Shown here one piece after another: positions 46,140 through 57,456 of a stretch of DNA of 64,000 nt (positions are counted from its first letter, which is position 1; each line of letters starts with the position of its first letter). Made by a program: the position numbers and the translations under genes. The stretch spans positions 8,967,429 to 9,031,428 of the forward strand of contig OZ037769.1 of NCBI GenBank assembly GCA_964035545.1, read 5' to 3'. Below the pieces are notes generated by a model that was given only the letters and a program-made list of their open reading frames with translations, ran no database searches and was not told the DNA's origin. The stretch comes from Bugula neritina (lineage: Eukaryota; Bryozoa; Gymnolaemata; Cheilostomatida; Bugulidae).

Positions 46140-47477
46140 TTTAATTTCAAGAAGGTTTATTGCTACAGTTTGACATTCTTGAAAAATGGGAATATTCCCA
46201 GAACAAAATAAAATAACTTTATGAAAAAAAATACCATTTGCACTGTTTTGTTAATAGTTTATTTAGAAAAAATTCATCATTTTATGTATATGGAAAGTTT
46301 AACAACAAACCTAATTTTAAAATCAATGAAACTCAAAAAAAAATAAATGCAAACCACTTTCAAAGCCAGTGCCTTGAATGCTTTTATTTCAATACTTTAT
46401 TGGTTTATTTAGCATTCTTACCTTGTCAGTAACAGTCACTGTATCCAATCAGGTATAATATTTTAGATTCAAATTGAGTCCTTTTTACCAACTCTGACTG
46501 AGTATGTTCTGTATAGAGTGAAAGCACAACCTGCCTCTACCACAATGCAAATGCAAGTGATGATGGTAGTAAAGCTCCTACAACCTTTTGGTTTATCAGT
46601 TGAAGCTGAGTTCAAGCTTTTCTATTGTGTTTACTTAAATAGCTATATTCATAAAATAGCTTTTTTTATCTTGTAATCTTTCATTTTAATTGTTATAAAA
46701 AGCTAATTGAATTCCATTTTCTCCAAGCAATAATGGTAATTCTGTTTCAACTAGCTTTCCTTAATTGATCACAAACAATACTGTAATATGACATTTTCAA
46801 ATAATCCATTTTCATCTAAGTTTTAGTACGCCACATTATATATTATTTTTATAGCCTGTCATACCTTACTTTAAACTTAGTTACATTATATACGTGTAAT
46901 ACAATAGTCTACATATAAACACCATATATTTGACTTTGCTGCGTTTAATAAAATTGAAAGCAGGTGCTTTATTTAAATAAATTTAAGAAGCTTCAACGTT
47001 GGTAAACAAATAGCACTACTATAATGTCTAAACTAAAAAATCCAGGTGATCTAAAACGTATTTGTTTGAAAACTTACAGATTTTCAAAAGAGTAAAATAC
47101 TATTTCAAATTGGAAATAATTATTTGCTCTGCCTAAAAAAGTTTAGCTGGTGCTATATTGCTTATGAACACACTTGCAAGACCTTCATTGGCTTTCATAC
47201 TACTTTATACAATATAATTGGATTAAAAATTTCTCAAATTATTTTTAAGACATGGTAATCTCATTTGTGCAAAAAAACTCAGAATCTAATATTTCCCACG
47301 GTTATGTTGTAAATGAATGACCAGACCGCTACTTTAAATAAAGTGAATAATTGTGGTAGCATGCAGTTATGTTTTCTAAAATACATTACAATTGATTGCT
47401 GATTGCACAGATTTAAATACAATAAATGAAGTAAAAAGAAAGATGTGTGATGGGGTATCATGCAGTAGGCCCTACCA
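46140..47477. other. Spacer of the inverted duplication
   Basis: AT-rich; no exon or repeat recognised beyond copy C. Confidence 0.4.
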
Positions 47478-50400
47478 CTAAAATAGATAATAGATAAACA
47501 CAAAACAGTGCAGGTTGTTATTTATGGATGCTACTCTGTTTGTCACACATGGCATGCAGCTGATACATCCTCAATCCAATAAATTTTATATTTATGAAAA
47601 AGTAATATTACTGCAAGACAAGACATTTTTGTAAAAGTAAACTTGTTTTATATACTGTATAATAAATAACAAAGCATAAAACAAATAAACAAAAAGAAGA
47701 AATAAGAATATTCACTCAAATGTTTACAGCTATTCATGTAACTCTACTAGCTATATTGCAGATCATTATGTTAGTTTGCAAAAAATTACAATGCTCATTG
47801 AAATGTGGTATTCAAGTATGAGATAATTGCAGAATAATTTATTTGCCACCATTTTCACACATAAAATCAACACTAAAAGCTTTATATTGTGAACAACTGA
47901 AGAATGTATCTTTTCAACTTTAGTCTTTGCTATTTTAGTCTTTCTGAAATTGTTGTTTCTTCTTAGTTAAGTTTTTGAAGATATTTAAATTTTTCAGATG
48001 AATTCTGCAACTAGTTGAATCGCAATAATAAAACATTTTTTCACCATCAGTTTTGATATGAGCCGTTTTTATGTTCAATTCCAAAGTCAAGCATATTGTT
48101 GACGAGGAAATGTTTCATCTCTTTTTGAAGGTGTCATTCCAAATAGACTCCTCCCTGTTAAAAAATATTTGTTTAATTTGGAACAATATATATTTCGTTT
48201 GAAATTTATGTGAATATTATTGAACTATATACATGTATATTTACATAAACTTGGATTAATTGTTTGTTATTTAGCGCATAAATAAATTTCTGCATTAACT
48301 TATTAATTTTACATTTTCTATACTGCTTGTTCTTTGGAAAGACATTCGTTAATAAGTTTCTATTAAAGGTATAAATGTCTATTATTAAATTTATTGTTTT
48401 ACTTTTTTGTCCCATGCAAATCTGTGAAAATTGAAATATTATTCCAGATAATTCATATTAGCTATTATTTGATATTTAGTAATTAATATATGTAGGTATA
48501 TTATTATATATATATACCAAAATACAAAACAGCGTCTAAATGAGAACTGCAGCCTATATCTGGGATGAAACCCTTTTGGAGTCAATTACTTTTTCTAGAT
48601 TCCGAAAGGATGAATCATGTTGAAAATTTATTGTATGTTTAAACATCTAATTACATCTAATTTAATATTCAGTAGGCCTAATATATATTTTTAGGATTTG
48701 TAACAATCAGATAGAGCAGAATATTGTACTAGAGTGTGTACACTACTATAATATAAGATTTTCTTAGATTTTTACAATTAAATACTTTTGCAGTAATTAC
48801 AGAATATTAAATTTAAGCTCATTTATCTCTCACCTTATTACTTCTGAGCATGGAAATTATTGTTAGTAACATATCTTAGAACTCTATACAGCAATTATTA
48901 AGCTTTAAGACGGGTTAAATATACAATTTCTTTGGCTACCAGAAAGCTCTCACACAATAGGAAAGCTATAGAATTATTCAATATAATTACCTATAGCTGT
49001 TCCAGCAGTTCATGTCAAGTCATTCTACATTTAGCTCTGTTAGAAGTAAGTTGTATTCTCAGTTTCAACAAGAAGCTTCAACTTTTAGATTTCTCAGTCT
49101 CACTTGGTTGAAGAAACTCATTCGATTAAGATTTCTGACTGAAACTACAATTACTATTTCTGTTCAGGTATATGTGTGATATAACAAATATTTAGCTTTT
49201 AAAACTCTTACAAGAAATGCAATTATTTAGGTTAAGCAGTTATTATGATAAAATCTTTAGTTTAAGCAAAATGTGAGTTTGTAATTACATAAAAGTTTTA
49301 TTTTCAATTTAATTTACATTATATTTCGAAGAAAATAAGAAAGCAAAATCTGGATTTAATTAGTCAGGGTAATATGGTAGAGAACATATCCTCTTTGACT
49401 GTTTTAAATAACTCTTGATAAGAGTAGCATACAATACTACTTACTTCTTGTTCAGCATAAAACATTGTCAGAGTTTCTGCAACTATCAAATACATTATTG
49501 TAATTCTTCTTACTTCAGACACCACTATGAGGGTTATTATTAGAAGAAGTTGGGCAGATGGTAGCAGTGCGTGTGCTTGCATTGACCAGAGGATTGCAGA
49601 GAAAAGAAAACAGTTGGTAAAACTTGGAAAAGAGAATTTGAAAGTGCTGAAGAAAAAGGACAGAAGTTTAGGAAAACGGTTGGCAATTTGTGAAACAATA
49701 AACAACATAAAACTGCTGCCTAAATCCAAATTTCGAAATCAATATTTAAAAATGCACCCAGAAGAAGGGTTGTGCACCCATGTGCTCCCATCTTCCGAAT
49801 CAATTGATAACAATGAATCACAGGGTATTGATGATGAAGGTGAAGTGAATGAAGATCAAGGTGAAGGTTCTGAAGAGAATGGTCAGATGGAATATAACAG
49901 TGAGATTAGCTCTGAAATAGAGAGCTTTATTAACTATCTTGAAGAACAGAACTTTACTGATTATTTTGGTGAACAGAGTTGTATTGATAATGCCCAAGAA
50001 GAATATTACTATAATATCATACAGGAGTTGGAAAATAGTATAGACAGTGAAAGTGTGATCAACAATGTTCTCTTGCCTAGTTCTGTTAGCTTCACTGAGT
50101 TCCCTTAAGATTTCAATGAGAATGAAGATGAATGTAACAGAGCTGCAGATGTCTTGGACCAATATCTTCAGAAACTTTAATATCTAACTTACTAATATAT
50201 AAACTTATCTATTTATAACACGAATACTAGCTTTTTAAATTTCTGTGTAAATTTTTTCATTTTACAAATTTAACCACTTCTCTTGACAAATTTTTTTGTC
50301 TCTCTATGTTGTGTAACTTGACACATTATCCTTTTACTTCATTTATTGTATTTCCAAGTGTACAATTAATTCTTTCAATTTTAATAAAATTTAGAAAAAA

Positions 50401-52710
50401 TGTCTATAAAATAAATAATATTTCTTCTTGTTATTACTGCTATGTTTGAAGTAAGCATTTGAAGCAAAGCAACAACCAGCACTATATTACTCTGTTATCT
50501 CCAGATTTAATCACAATCTAACTTAATTTATGTATTACCAGTCACTAAAGAATAAAAGAAACGCAAAACACTGATTAAGTTGATTTATAGTAGTTCAAAA
50601 TACATTTAATGTAGAATAGAATTTGATATTTTAGAATATTTCACTGCAATTGATAATGTCAAGAACTAATTATTAGTTTTGTAATTTTGTGAACAATGAT
50701 TAAATTATTAAATGACCAAGTCACAGGTTTTTAAAATTGTATTTCTTTTTAAATATTATTGGGCAAAATAATAACAATATGTGCAAGTAACTAGCAATAA
50801 GTTAACTGATATATGTATCTAATTATATAAGTTTTTTATAATAAACCAAAATTCAAACACTTGAAGTATTGCAGTAACCTAATATCAAATGTTTACCAGC
50901 TAAAAAATTTACTATATCTAAATTATATTAAATTAAAATATAATATGTTATATTTCCATGTAAACTGCCATTTTATTCTCATATAACACACTCTATAGCC
51001 TGTGCTCCATCTAGTTTGATTTGCAAGAGTAGAAAATAAAAAAGTTAATGATTATCTTTTTCCAGCTAATTGGTCTTTCCACTTTCGTCTCCCTGAGTAT
51101 CCAGTCTATCTGTAAACATAACGGTACTTAATAAGCAGATGTATTATTTTAGTATATATTTCATTACAAAACAAAATTTAACACACATACAATTAATGCA
51201 AGTAATTAAGTTATAGTATGACTACTATAGTATAACTACTATGCAATATGATTGTGTGACTTTAACTGTTAGCATACAAACATATTTACTTACAAAAAAC
51301 TGCCTTGCAGTCACTGAAAATATGCCATCAATTTGAAAATTGGTACCGAGCATATCTTTCTCAAAGTTAATGTTTCTAGACTGTTGTATTTCATAACTCT
51401 GTCTTGCAAACTATTTTCTGTTTATTGGTAGATTAATGCAAATATTACTGATTATACTTCTCACACATGAAACTCTTGACTGTTCATTTTCGTCATTTAC
51501 TGCGGAATTGAAACTTGTCTTATTACCTTGACTATTAGATTGAGCTTCTCTTTCACATTGTACTTTATTGAGCTTTGGATGAAATTGAGGTCAAGTCTTT
51601 CATATACACCGCTGAGTTCGTCAGTTTGAACGGAACTCACAGGATATCATCCACTTTAGATATCCATATGGTATACTGAAAAATTAATCATGAATTATAT
51701 TGTAATTCTTGCTCTGTAATCTATGAACTACTAATTTATTCTTACAAAATATGGTTTCAAATCTTGCAACCTGAAAATATTAAATCATGTATTGTTCCTA
51801 TCTCTAGGCAGCTAACCAACCTAGGAGTGGTATTGTGACAGTACACAGTGTACTCACCAAATATGTGTGTATCCTGTTTTATACTTTATATAATGTTATA
51901 CAAAGTTGTGCTGAAGTTTTTCATACATAATATGTATGAAACACTTCAGTACAACTATGTGTGACATTATATAAATCTGTCTAGTTTGCTGAGATAAAAA
52001 GGCTCGTTGCTTAGGCTTGAAAAATGTAAACAAATAATCCATAAATTATTCCTGACTTGCTTACTTTAAAATTGAATTGACTGTCTTAAAAACGCCAAGG
52101 TTTTTGAATATCAATATCTGAAGTTCTATTTGCACTAGAGACTTCAAATAAATTGCAAAATGATTGCAAGGATATGATGCTCTGTAACTCCGTACTAATA
52201 ACTCAGTTTTAAAAATCTGACATACGTTCCCTGTTTTGTGGTGGGTGGTCACATATTTAACTTTAGAGTAACTCTCTCTTTTTTTCCTTAATTATAGACT
52301 TTGTCTGATTCCTCTTTCATTCACTGAAAATGAAAACAAAAATAATGATTTATAATTATGGTACTGCAATTTCTAAGTTGCTCTGATTTTTGTACAAAGA
52401 CCTACTCTAAAGAATTTAACGGTTACTGCCTAAAACTTCCAACTCATAAATACCTTGTTTTCTATAAAAAGGCATATGATATATCTATCTAAGAGTAGTA
52501 CTAGTAATATACATTATTACACACAGTTTACTTACCTATGAGTAGTATTACACTATTAGTACACAGCCATTACAAACACAAGTCAATTTAATTGGCAGCA
52601 AAGAAAAAAAATATAAAAACTTCCATAATTTTGCAAATTTATGTAATCAACTTTGTTGTAGCAAATTTGTTCAACACAAACTTTTTTGACTGGCAATTAC
52701 GAGTAAAATC
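47478..52710 (-). repeat. Right arm of the inverted duplication
   Basis: Inverted counterpart of about 40670-45150, somewhat longer because of indels. The two arms flank a 2.3-kb spacer that holds a third, diverged gene copy. No target duplication was recognised at the outer ends. Confidence 0.8.
49527..50180 (+). pseudogene. Unrecognised basic/acidic protein, copy B (right arm), truncated by a nonsense codon
   Basis: It starts after an AG acceptor (CTTCAG, then ACACCACT and ATG). The sequence follows copy A closely for 193 residues, then stops at TAA 50106-50108, where copy A has CAA (Gln). The frame continues after the stop with recognisable tail sequence to TAA 50178-50180. Only the last ~24 residues are lost, so the shorter protein might still be made. 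The acidic domain and the conserved PEEGLC motif are intact. Confidence 0.6.
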
Positions 52711-52719
52711 TGAATACGT

Positions 52720-53320
52720 TGTGTCAGCATCATGTTATCAATGATTGTCTTGCTTAATGTAATGATATTCTTTAACATTTACTGCAGATATATTTTACAT
52801 CATGTTTTATTTTATAGTGTATTGTTCAACACAGTGCTATTTAGTGGAACTATACAAATGTTTAATTCAAGAGAAGACAACTCTAGTTTCCTTTCAAACT
52901 AATAACTGCTCATGCAAAATACAGAAAAAAATAGTTTACAGAGTTAAATATATCGGCCTAATACAATACAGTAAAACATATTATATGCATATGATATGCA
53001 GATATATTATACTGTCATGCAGGCAATATTCAAATATAAAACAGAAAAAAGAAAGTCATCTGGTGGTTTTTTTTCAAAAATATATGTTTATGTTATGTAC
53101 TGATATCAAAAGTCCAGCTTTTGATATTCAAGCATAAATCAGTTTATTCTGATGTCTGGAATACTATAAATAATTGTATACAATAATAATGCATATTCAG
53201 TATTCCATTAACATCTCCTTTGCATTTATTTGACAATACTCAACAACAACAAAAAACAAACTAAAAACTGATGTGATTAGCAATATGATATTGTAGTTCA
53301 ATGTCTTGAGTCATAAGTAG
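52720..53320. other. AT-rich sequence, nothing recognised
   Basis: An open frame at 52802-53137 (+) is rich in Tyr, Ile, Lys and Cys codons as expected for AT-rich DNA. It has no recognisable domain. Confidence 0.4.
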
Positions 53321-53329
53321 TATAATAGT

Positions 53330-54120
53330 TTAGTGTAGTTCATATTGCTCATATTTAGCTAGAGTTTTTGTTTGCTTTGACTGTTGCAATTCAACTGCAG
53401 CCGGTTCAGCGGTTGTATTACTTTCTGTAGGAATTGATGCTATAACAATATCTGATTGAACTAGTTTCTCTTGAACAGGATGACTGGCTACTGGGTCATT
53501 GGTGCCTGTTGGTCTATTGATTGTAGCCATTGGCTGACTAGCTTCCACATCACTCAAAGGGTGCAACTCTACTCTGTATCTTTTTTGAGACTAAGAAGGA
53601 TTAGTCCGAGAGCTGCTCTACCACTCTTCCCTGCTACCATTTGTTTTTCTGTGACACAAAGTCTCTCAGAAGCACTGGCGAGCCAATAGTCAATTTTTTT
53701 AGATCTTCAGCTGATCTATTGTAGCTCTTCTGTGTAATTTTTCTTTGCTGTAGAACACTGTTTTCTGGAGTGACTGACACCTGTAGGAAGAATAGATCTT
53801 GTAGAATGCCACAACATCCTCCGAAATGGTGATGATATCATCTCTAAAGTTAGGGTATTTCTGTACTCTAGCAAAGCCAAATAGAAGTAATCTGCTTCTT
53901 TCATCAGCTTTTTGATTATCTCAAGACAGTGCCATTGCCATTAGACTGTTGATGTCCAAAAGATGAGGTTGTATGTCTAATACCCCATTTCGTGCTAAAT
54001 CGAGCACATTCAGCTGAGGTGACTTGTGGTCCACTCTCTGACTGAGGCTAGTGAGGAATCCCTGTATGAGTAGTACAACTTCAATTCTTCTGAAAATTGA
54101 CTCAGTTTTTGAGGCCATTC
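53330..54120 (-). pseudogene. Decayed Gypsy-type retrotransposon integrase region
   Basis: Fragments in several frames on the minus strand follow the order of a Gypsy/Metaviridae pol 3' end. First comes a segment matching the catalytic-core region, then a QSNG-like motif in a shifted frame near 53945-53980. ADYFYLALLEYRNTL and a TRSILP motif (53716-53904) follow, then Lys/Thr-rich tail sequence. Stops and shifts show that it is dead. No LTRs were recognised. Confidence 0.65.
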
Positions 54121-54139
54121 TGAAGTTATCAGATATTGC

Positions 54140-54357
54140 GGCTGTATCATGATATAATATGATATAATATAATATGATATAATATAATACAATATAATAT
54201 AATATAATATAATATAATATGATATAATATAATACAATATAATATAATATAATATAATATGGTATTATAGGATATAATGCAATATAATATGGTATAATAG
54301 GATATAATATGATATAATGTAATATGATATGATATAATATGATATAGTACGATACAT
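54140..54357 (-). repeat. (TATAA)n-type microsatellite next to a splice acceptor
   Basis: About 215 bp of TATAATA/TGATA repeats end about 14 bp before the furry exon acceptor at 54370/54371. Confidence 0.9.
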
Positions 54358-54468
54358 AGGCATATCACAGAAAGACGGCTACATCTACCCCTGGCTAGAC
54401 AGGTTTCTCTCATGCTCTCACTCTAAATTCAATAAGCTTGGTCAGGACAGCTATGGGAGCCTGTTCAG

Positions 54469-54605
54469 GTATGTCTGTATGTCTTTCTGTCTGTTTCTCT
54501 GTCAGTTTGTCTCTATGTGTATGTTTTTCTGTTTGTCTGCCTCTTTGTCTGTGTGTCTCTCTGCATTGTCTGGGTGTGTGTGTCTGTGTGTGTGTCTGTT
54601 TGTCC
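54469..54605 (+). repeat. (TGTC)n-type repeat starting at a splice donor
   Basis: Imperfect TGTCTGT-rich repeats begin at the furry donor itself (GTATGTCTGTATGTC) and run for about 135 bp. Confidence 0.85.
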
Positions 54606-55233
54606 GCTAAATCGTGTTTTGAAAGTCTTATGGAAATAAGTTAAAAGTTTGAAGATACTGCAAGTTTGCAGGTTGCTTTTATAATGTAATTGCGTTGACG
54701 TTGACACGTGACCTTGGCACCACCCGGTGACCTTTATAGCCATTCATCTGCAGGTACAACACCGACACACAGTACTTGCTAGACTGGAATATAGACAGGT
54801 GTTTCAGGGGATCCATACAGGTGGTTGATGGCTGTTTCACTATTCTAGTTAGATTCTTCACCAGCAGGTAAGGAGGACTGGTCGCGGGTAATCTAGGAGA
54901 TTATAGTTCTGAGACTACATGCAGCGTGTTATATAGGTTATGGCATTAGAGTAGTGACTCCATTATACTCAGCTTGTCAATGATTTGTTCAACTAGTCTC
55001 CATTCAGGATTCTTACAACATGGCCTGTGATAAAAGGTAATAACTTGTCAGGAGTTGTCTTTCTTACAGGGAATACCCGTGTGACTCAGTAGCCATGTTG
55101 AACTTGGCTCTCCCCTACTGTGGATGTCCCAGAGTTCACACCAGAGAAATATATGTCCTCCCAGCTTCTCCTCACTCTGTGTATGAGGTTACTTCTCATA
55201 GACAACGAACTGTTCACCAGCACCTCTGCACAG

Positions 55234-55980
55234 GTAGCCTCATGCAGTATTTCATAGTGTAACTTCAGTACTCTGTAGTGTAGCCTCAGTACTCTATAGC
55301 CTCAGTACTCTGTAGTGTAGCCTCAGTACTCTGTAGCCTCAGTAATTGTGCCAGGAAGAAAATCCTGGCTGTTTGCCAAAATTTGAAGGAAAGATATGTT
55401 AGCTTTTTGCAGCTTGTTTAGCTATTTGTTAGCTTTTTGTTATGTTATTTTTGAATGTATTATAAGTGTTAGTAGTTCACTTGCCAGGAAGACGCTATAA
55501 AGAGCTGATGTTTGTAAGTAGAATTATAATCTTGAAGTTTTATGCTTTTGTTGAAGTTATAAATTGAAGGTTACTTATGTATGTATTTTTGTGCAGGATG
55601 TAGCTATTTTTTGATATTCTGATAGAGTACAAGACAAAGAGTGAAAAATAAATTCGAAGATTAAGAAATCTTTGCTCCATGCTTGTTGCTAGCCAACTCG
55701 ATAAGTCATTTCTGGCACAGTACTCTATAGCCTCAGTACTCTGTAGTGTAGCCTTAGTATTCCGTAGTGTAGCCACAGTACTCTGTAGTGTAGCCACAGT
55801 ACTCTGTAGTGTAACCTCAGTACTCTGTAGTGTAGCCTTAGTATTCCGTAGTGTAGCCACAGTACTCTGTAGTGTAACCTCAGTACTCTGTAGTGTAGCC
55901 TTAGTACTCTGTAGTGTAGCCTCAGTACTCTGTAATGTAGCTTTAGTACTCTGTAGTGTAGCCTTAATATCATTAGTGTA
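55234..55980 (+). repeat. 21-bp minisatellite starting at a splice donor
   Basis: A unit with core TGTAGTGTAGCCTCAGTACTC is repeated at 55234-55345 and again at 55720-55980, with unrelated sequence between. The first GTAGCCTCA is the donor of the furry exon ending at 55233. Confidence 0.88.
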
Positions 55981-56659
55981 ACCTTCGTATCCTAAAGTGT
56001 GTGACATGTAATATAGGGTGAAGGTGTGCGCGTCCCTTACTATACACTCTCTACTCTCCAGTTACAGCAACAGATCCGACAGAACCGGTCCCCAAAAGAT
56101 GTCCTCGTTACTGCCCATTCCCGGACTCAGCTCTACCTCTCTGAACACCTCTCTACCGTCAACCCTGAACTCACCATACAAATCTTCTCTGGTAGGTTCT
56201 AACTCTATACAGTACATATATTATTATTGTATTGTATCACATATGCACCAACAAACTGATTATTTTTTATAGTCCTTTGGTTGTTTCAACTTATTAAAAC
56301 TTGCGAAGGTTTTGTATCTGAGTGAAATAGGAAGTGGTGTAATACCAGAATCAAACTAACTGTGTGTCAGCGTATAGATACTGCCGTCTTCTCTATTTGT
56401 CACAACGTGCTGTCGTACCTGTCTCCGTGGCTACTCAACGTCCAACTTGTCAACTCGCAGATCTCCGACAGCTCCTTCCTTCCTCCCACCTCTGGCAGCG
56501 ACATTCTACCTTTTACAGACAAAAGTTCCGGCACTCAAATGTCAAGTTCAATGCTGACAGGAAGAGGGTGGGGCTCTCTGCAGTCCAACAAGATAGTGCT
56601 GACTAATCTGATGTATGTCTCTGTTAGAGTGAGGGCTGCCAGTGAGTGCTGTCATATAT

Positions 56660-56899
56660 GTATAGTACTAGAAAGCATATTAGCTGATACATCGTATAGG
56701 TATAGCAATATGAAGTGTATTAGCTGATACATCATATATGTATAGTGATATAAAGCATATTAGCTGATATATCATAAAGGTATGGTAATATAAAGCATAT
56801 TAGCTGATATATCATAAATGTATAGCAATATAAAGTGTATTAGCTGGCATATCATATATGTTTAGTAATATAAAGCAACTTAACTGACATATTATATAC
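56660..56899 (+). repeat. 40-bp tandem repeat after a splice donor
   Basis: Six 40-bp units with core TATTAGCTGATA and GTATAG start 31 bp after the donor of the last furry exon. Confidence 0.85.
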
Positions 56900-57456
56900 A
56901 TGTATAGAAATATACCTAAAATATATCAGTTAACTTATTATAATGCAATGTCAGTTATATTTTGTCTGCAAATAATGGCCAGACTGTTAGAAAACTAATG
57001 TCTCCAGTTAAAGTTAGTTACAGAGGTCATTGATAGAGTCGTATTTCAGTGTTTTATCAGCGCATGTAGAGAACAATAGAAAGTGTATTCTTTCTCCTCT
57101 GGTATTTGGTTTAGCTTTAACAGTCCTGGAAAAATTAAAAAGTAGAATTACAATACGAGTATGAATATAGCACCAATTATTATATTGTGTATAAAAAAAT
57201 AATGTTACCAGCTAAAGTTTAGATGTTTCTAGAAAGTTCTCGAAGTGTTGTGTGCAGTTTAACATCTGAGAGCTGATTGGGTTTTGATTAAAAGGTAACT
57301 GACGATTTTCACTTTTACTATAACTTTTTTTAAAGGAGGCAGTAACACGATGTTGTTTTGGCGTAATTATAAATTTGGTATTAGTTACTCATATTTCGGT
57401 CCCACCACAATTTTCATAATTTTCTGAGTAAAGCTACGTAATGCTAGAAACACTAC
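56900..57456. other. Gap between the furry fragment and the NHL gene
   Basis: No exon or RNA gene recognised. Confidence 0.4.

Larger units (their letters stand above)
54371..56628 (+). pseudogene. fry: Furry (FRY) homologue fragment, five exons with inconsistent phases
   Basis: Exons 54371-54468, 54754-54867 and 55070-55233 join in frame: GYIYPWLDRFLSC, YLLDWNIDRC, VVDGCFTIL, SREYPCDSVAMLNLAL and TREIYVL, matching the order of conserved FRY/FRYL segments. Exon 56062-56191 continues with SEHLSTVNPELTIQIFS, and exon 56371-56628 with LSYLSPWLLNVQLVN and GRGWGSLQSNKIVLTNLMYV. Furry is a very large HEAT/armadillo-like scaffold of NDR kinases. The canonical splice sites around 56062-56191 do not preserve the frame on either side, and no further furry exon is seen after 56628. 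It is either a partial duplicate/pseudogene or part of a gene with missed microexons. Identity is clear; integrity is not. Confidence 0.75.

Noticed and set aside
54679-54861. Minus-strand 60-codon frame
   Set aside because: It is antisense to the furry exon 54754-54867.
55540-56007. Repetitive Thr/Leu-rich frames on both strands
   Set aside because: They are products of the 21-bp minisatellite in an intron of the furry fragment.
56364-56606. Alternative 80-codon frame ending in a stop, first read as a gene end
   Set aside because: The other frame of the same exon matches furry (PWLLNVQLV, GRGWGSLQSNKIVLTNLMYV), so this frame is a shadow.
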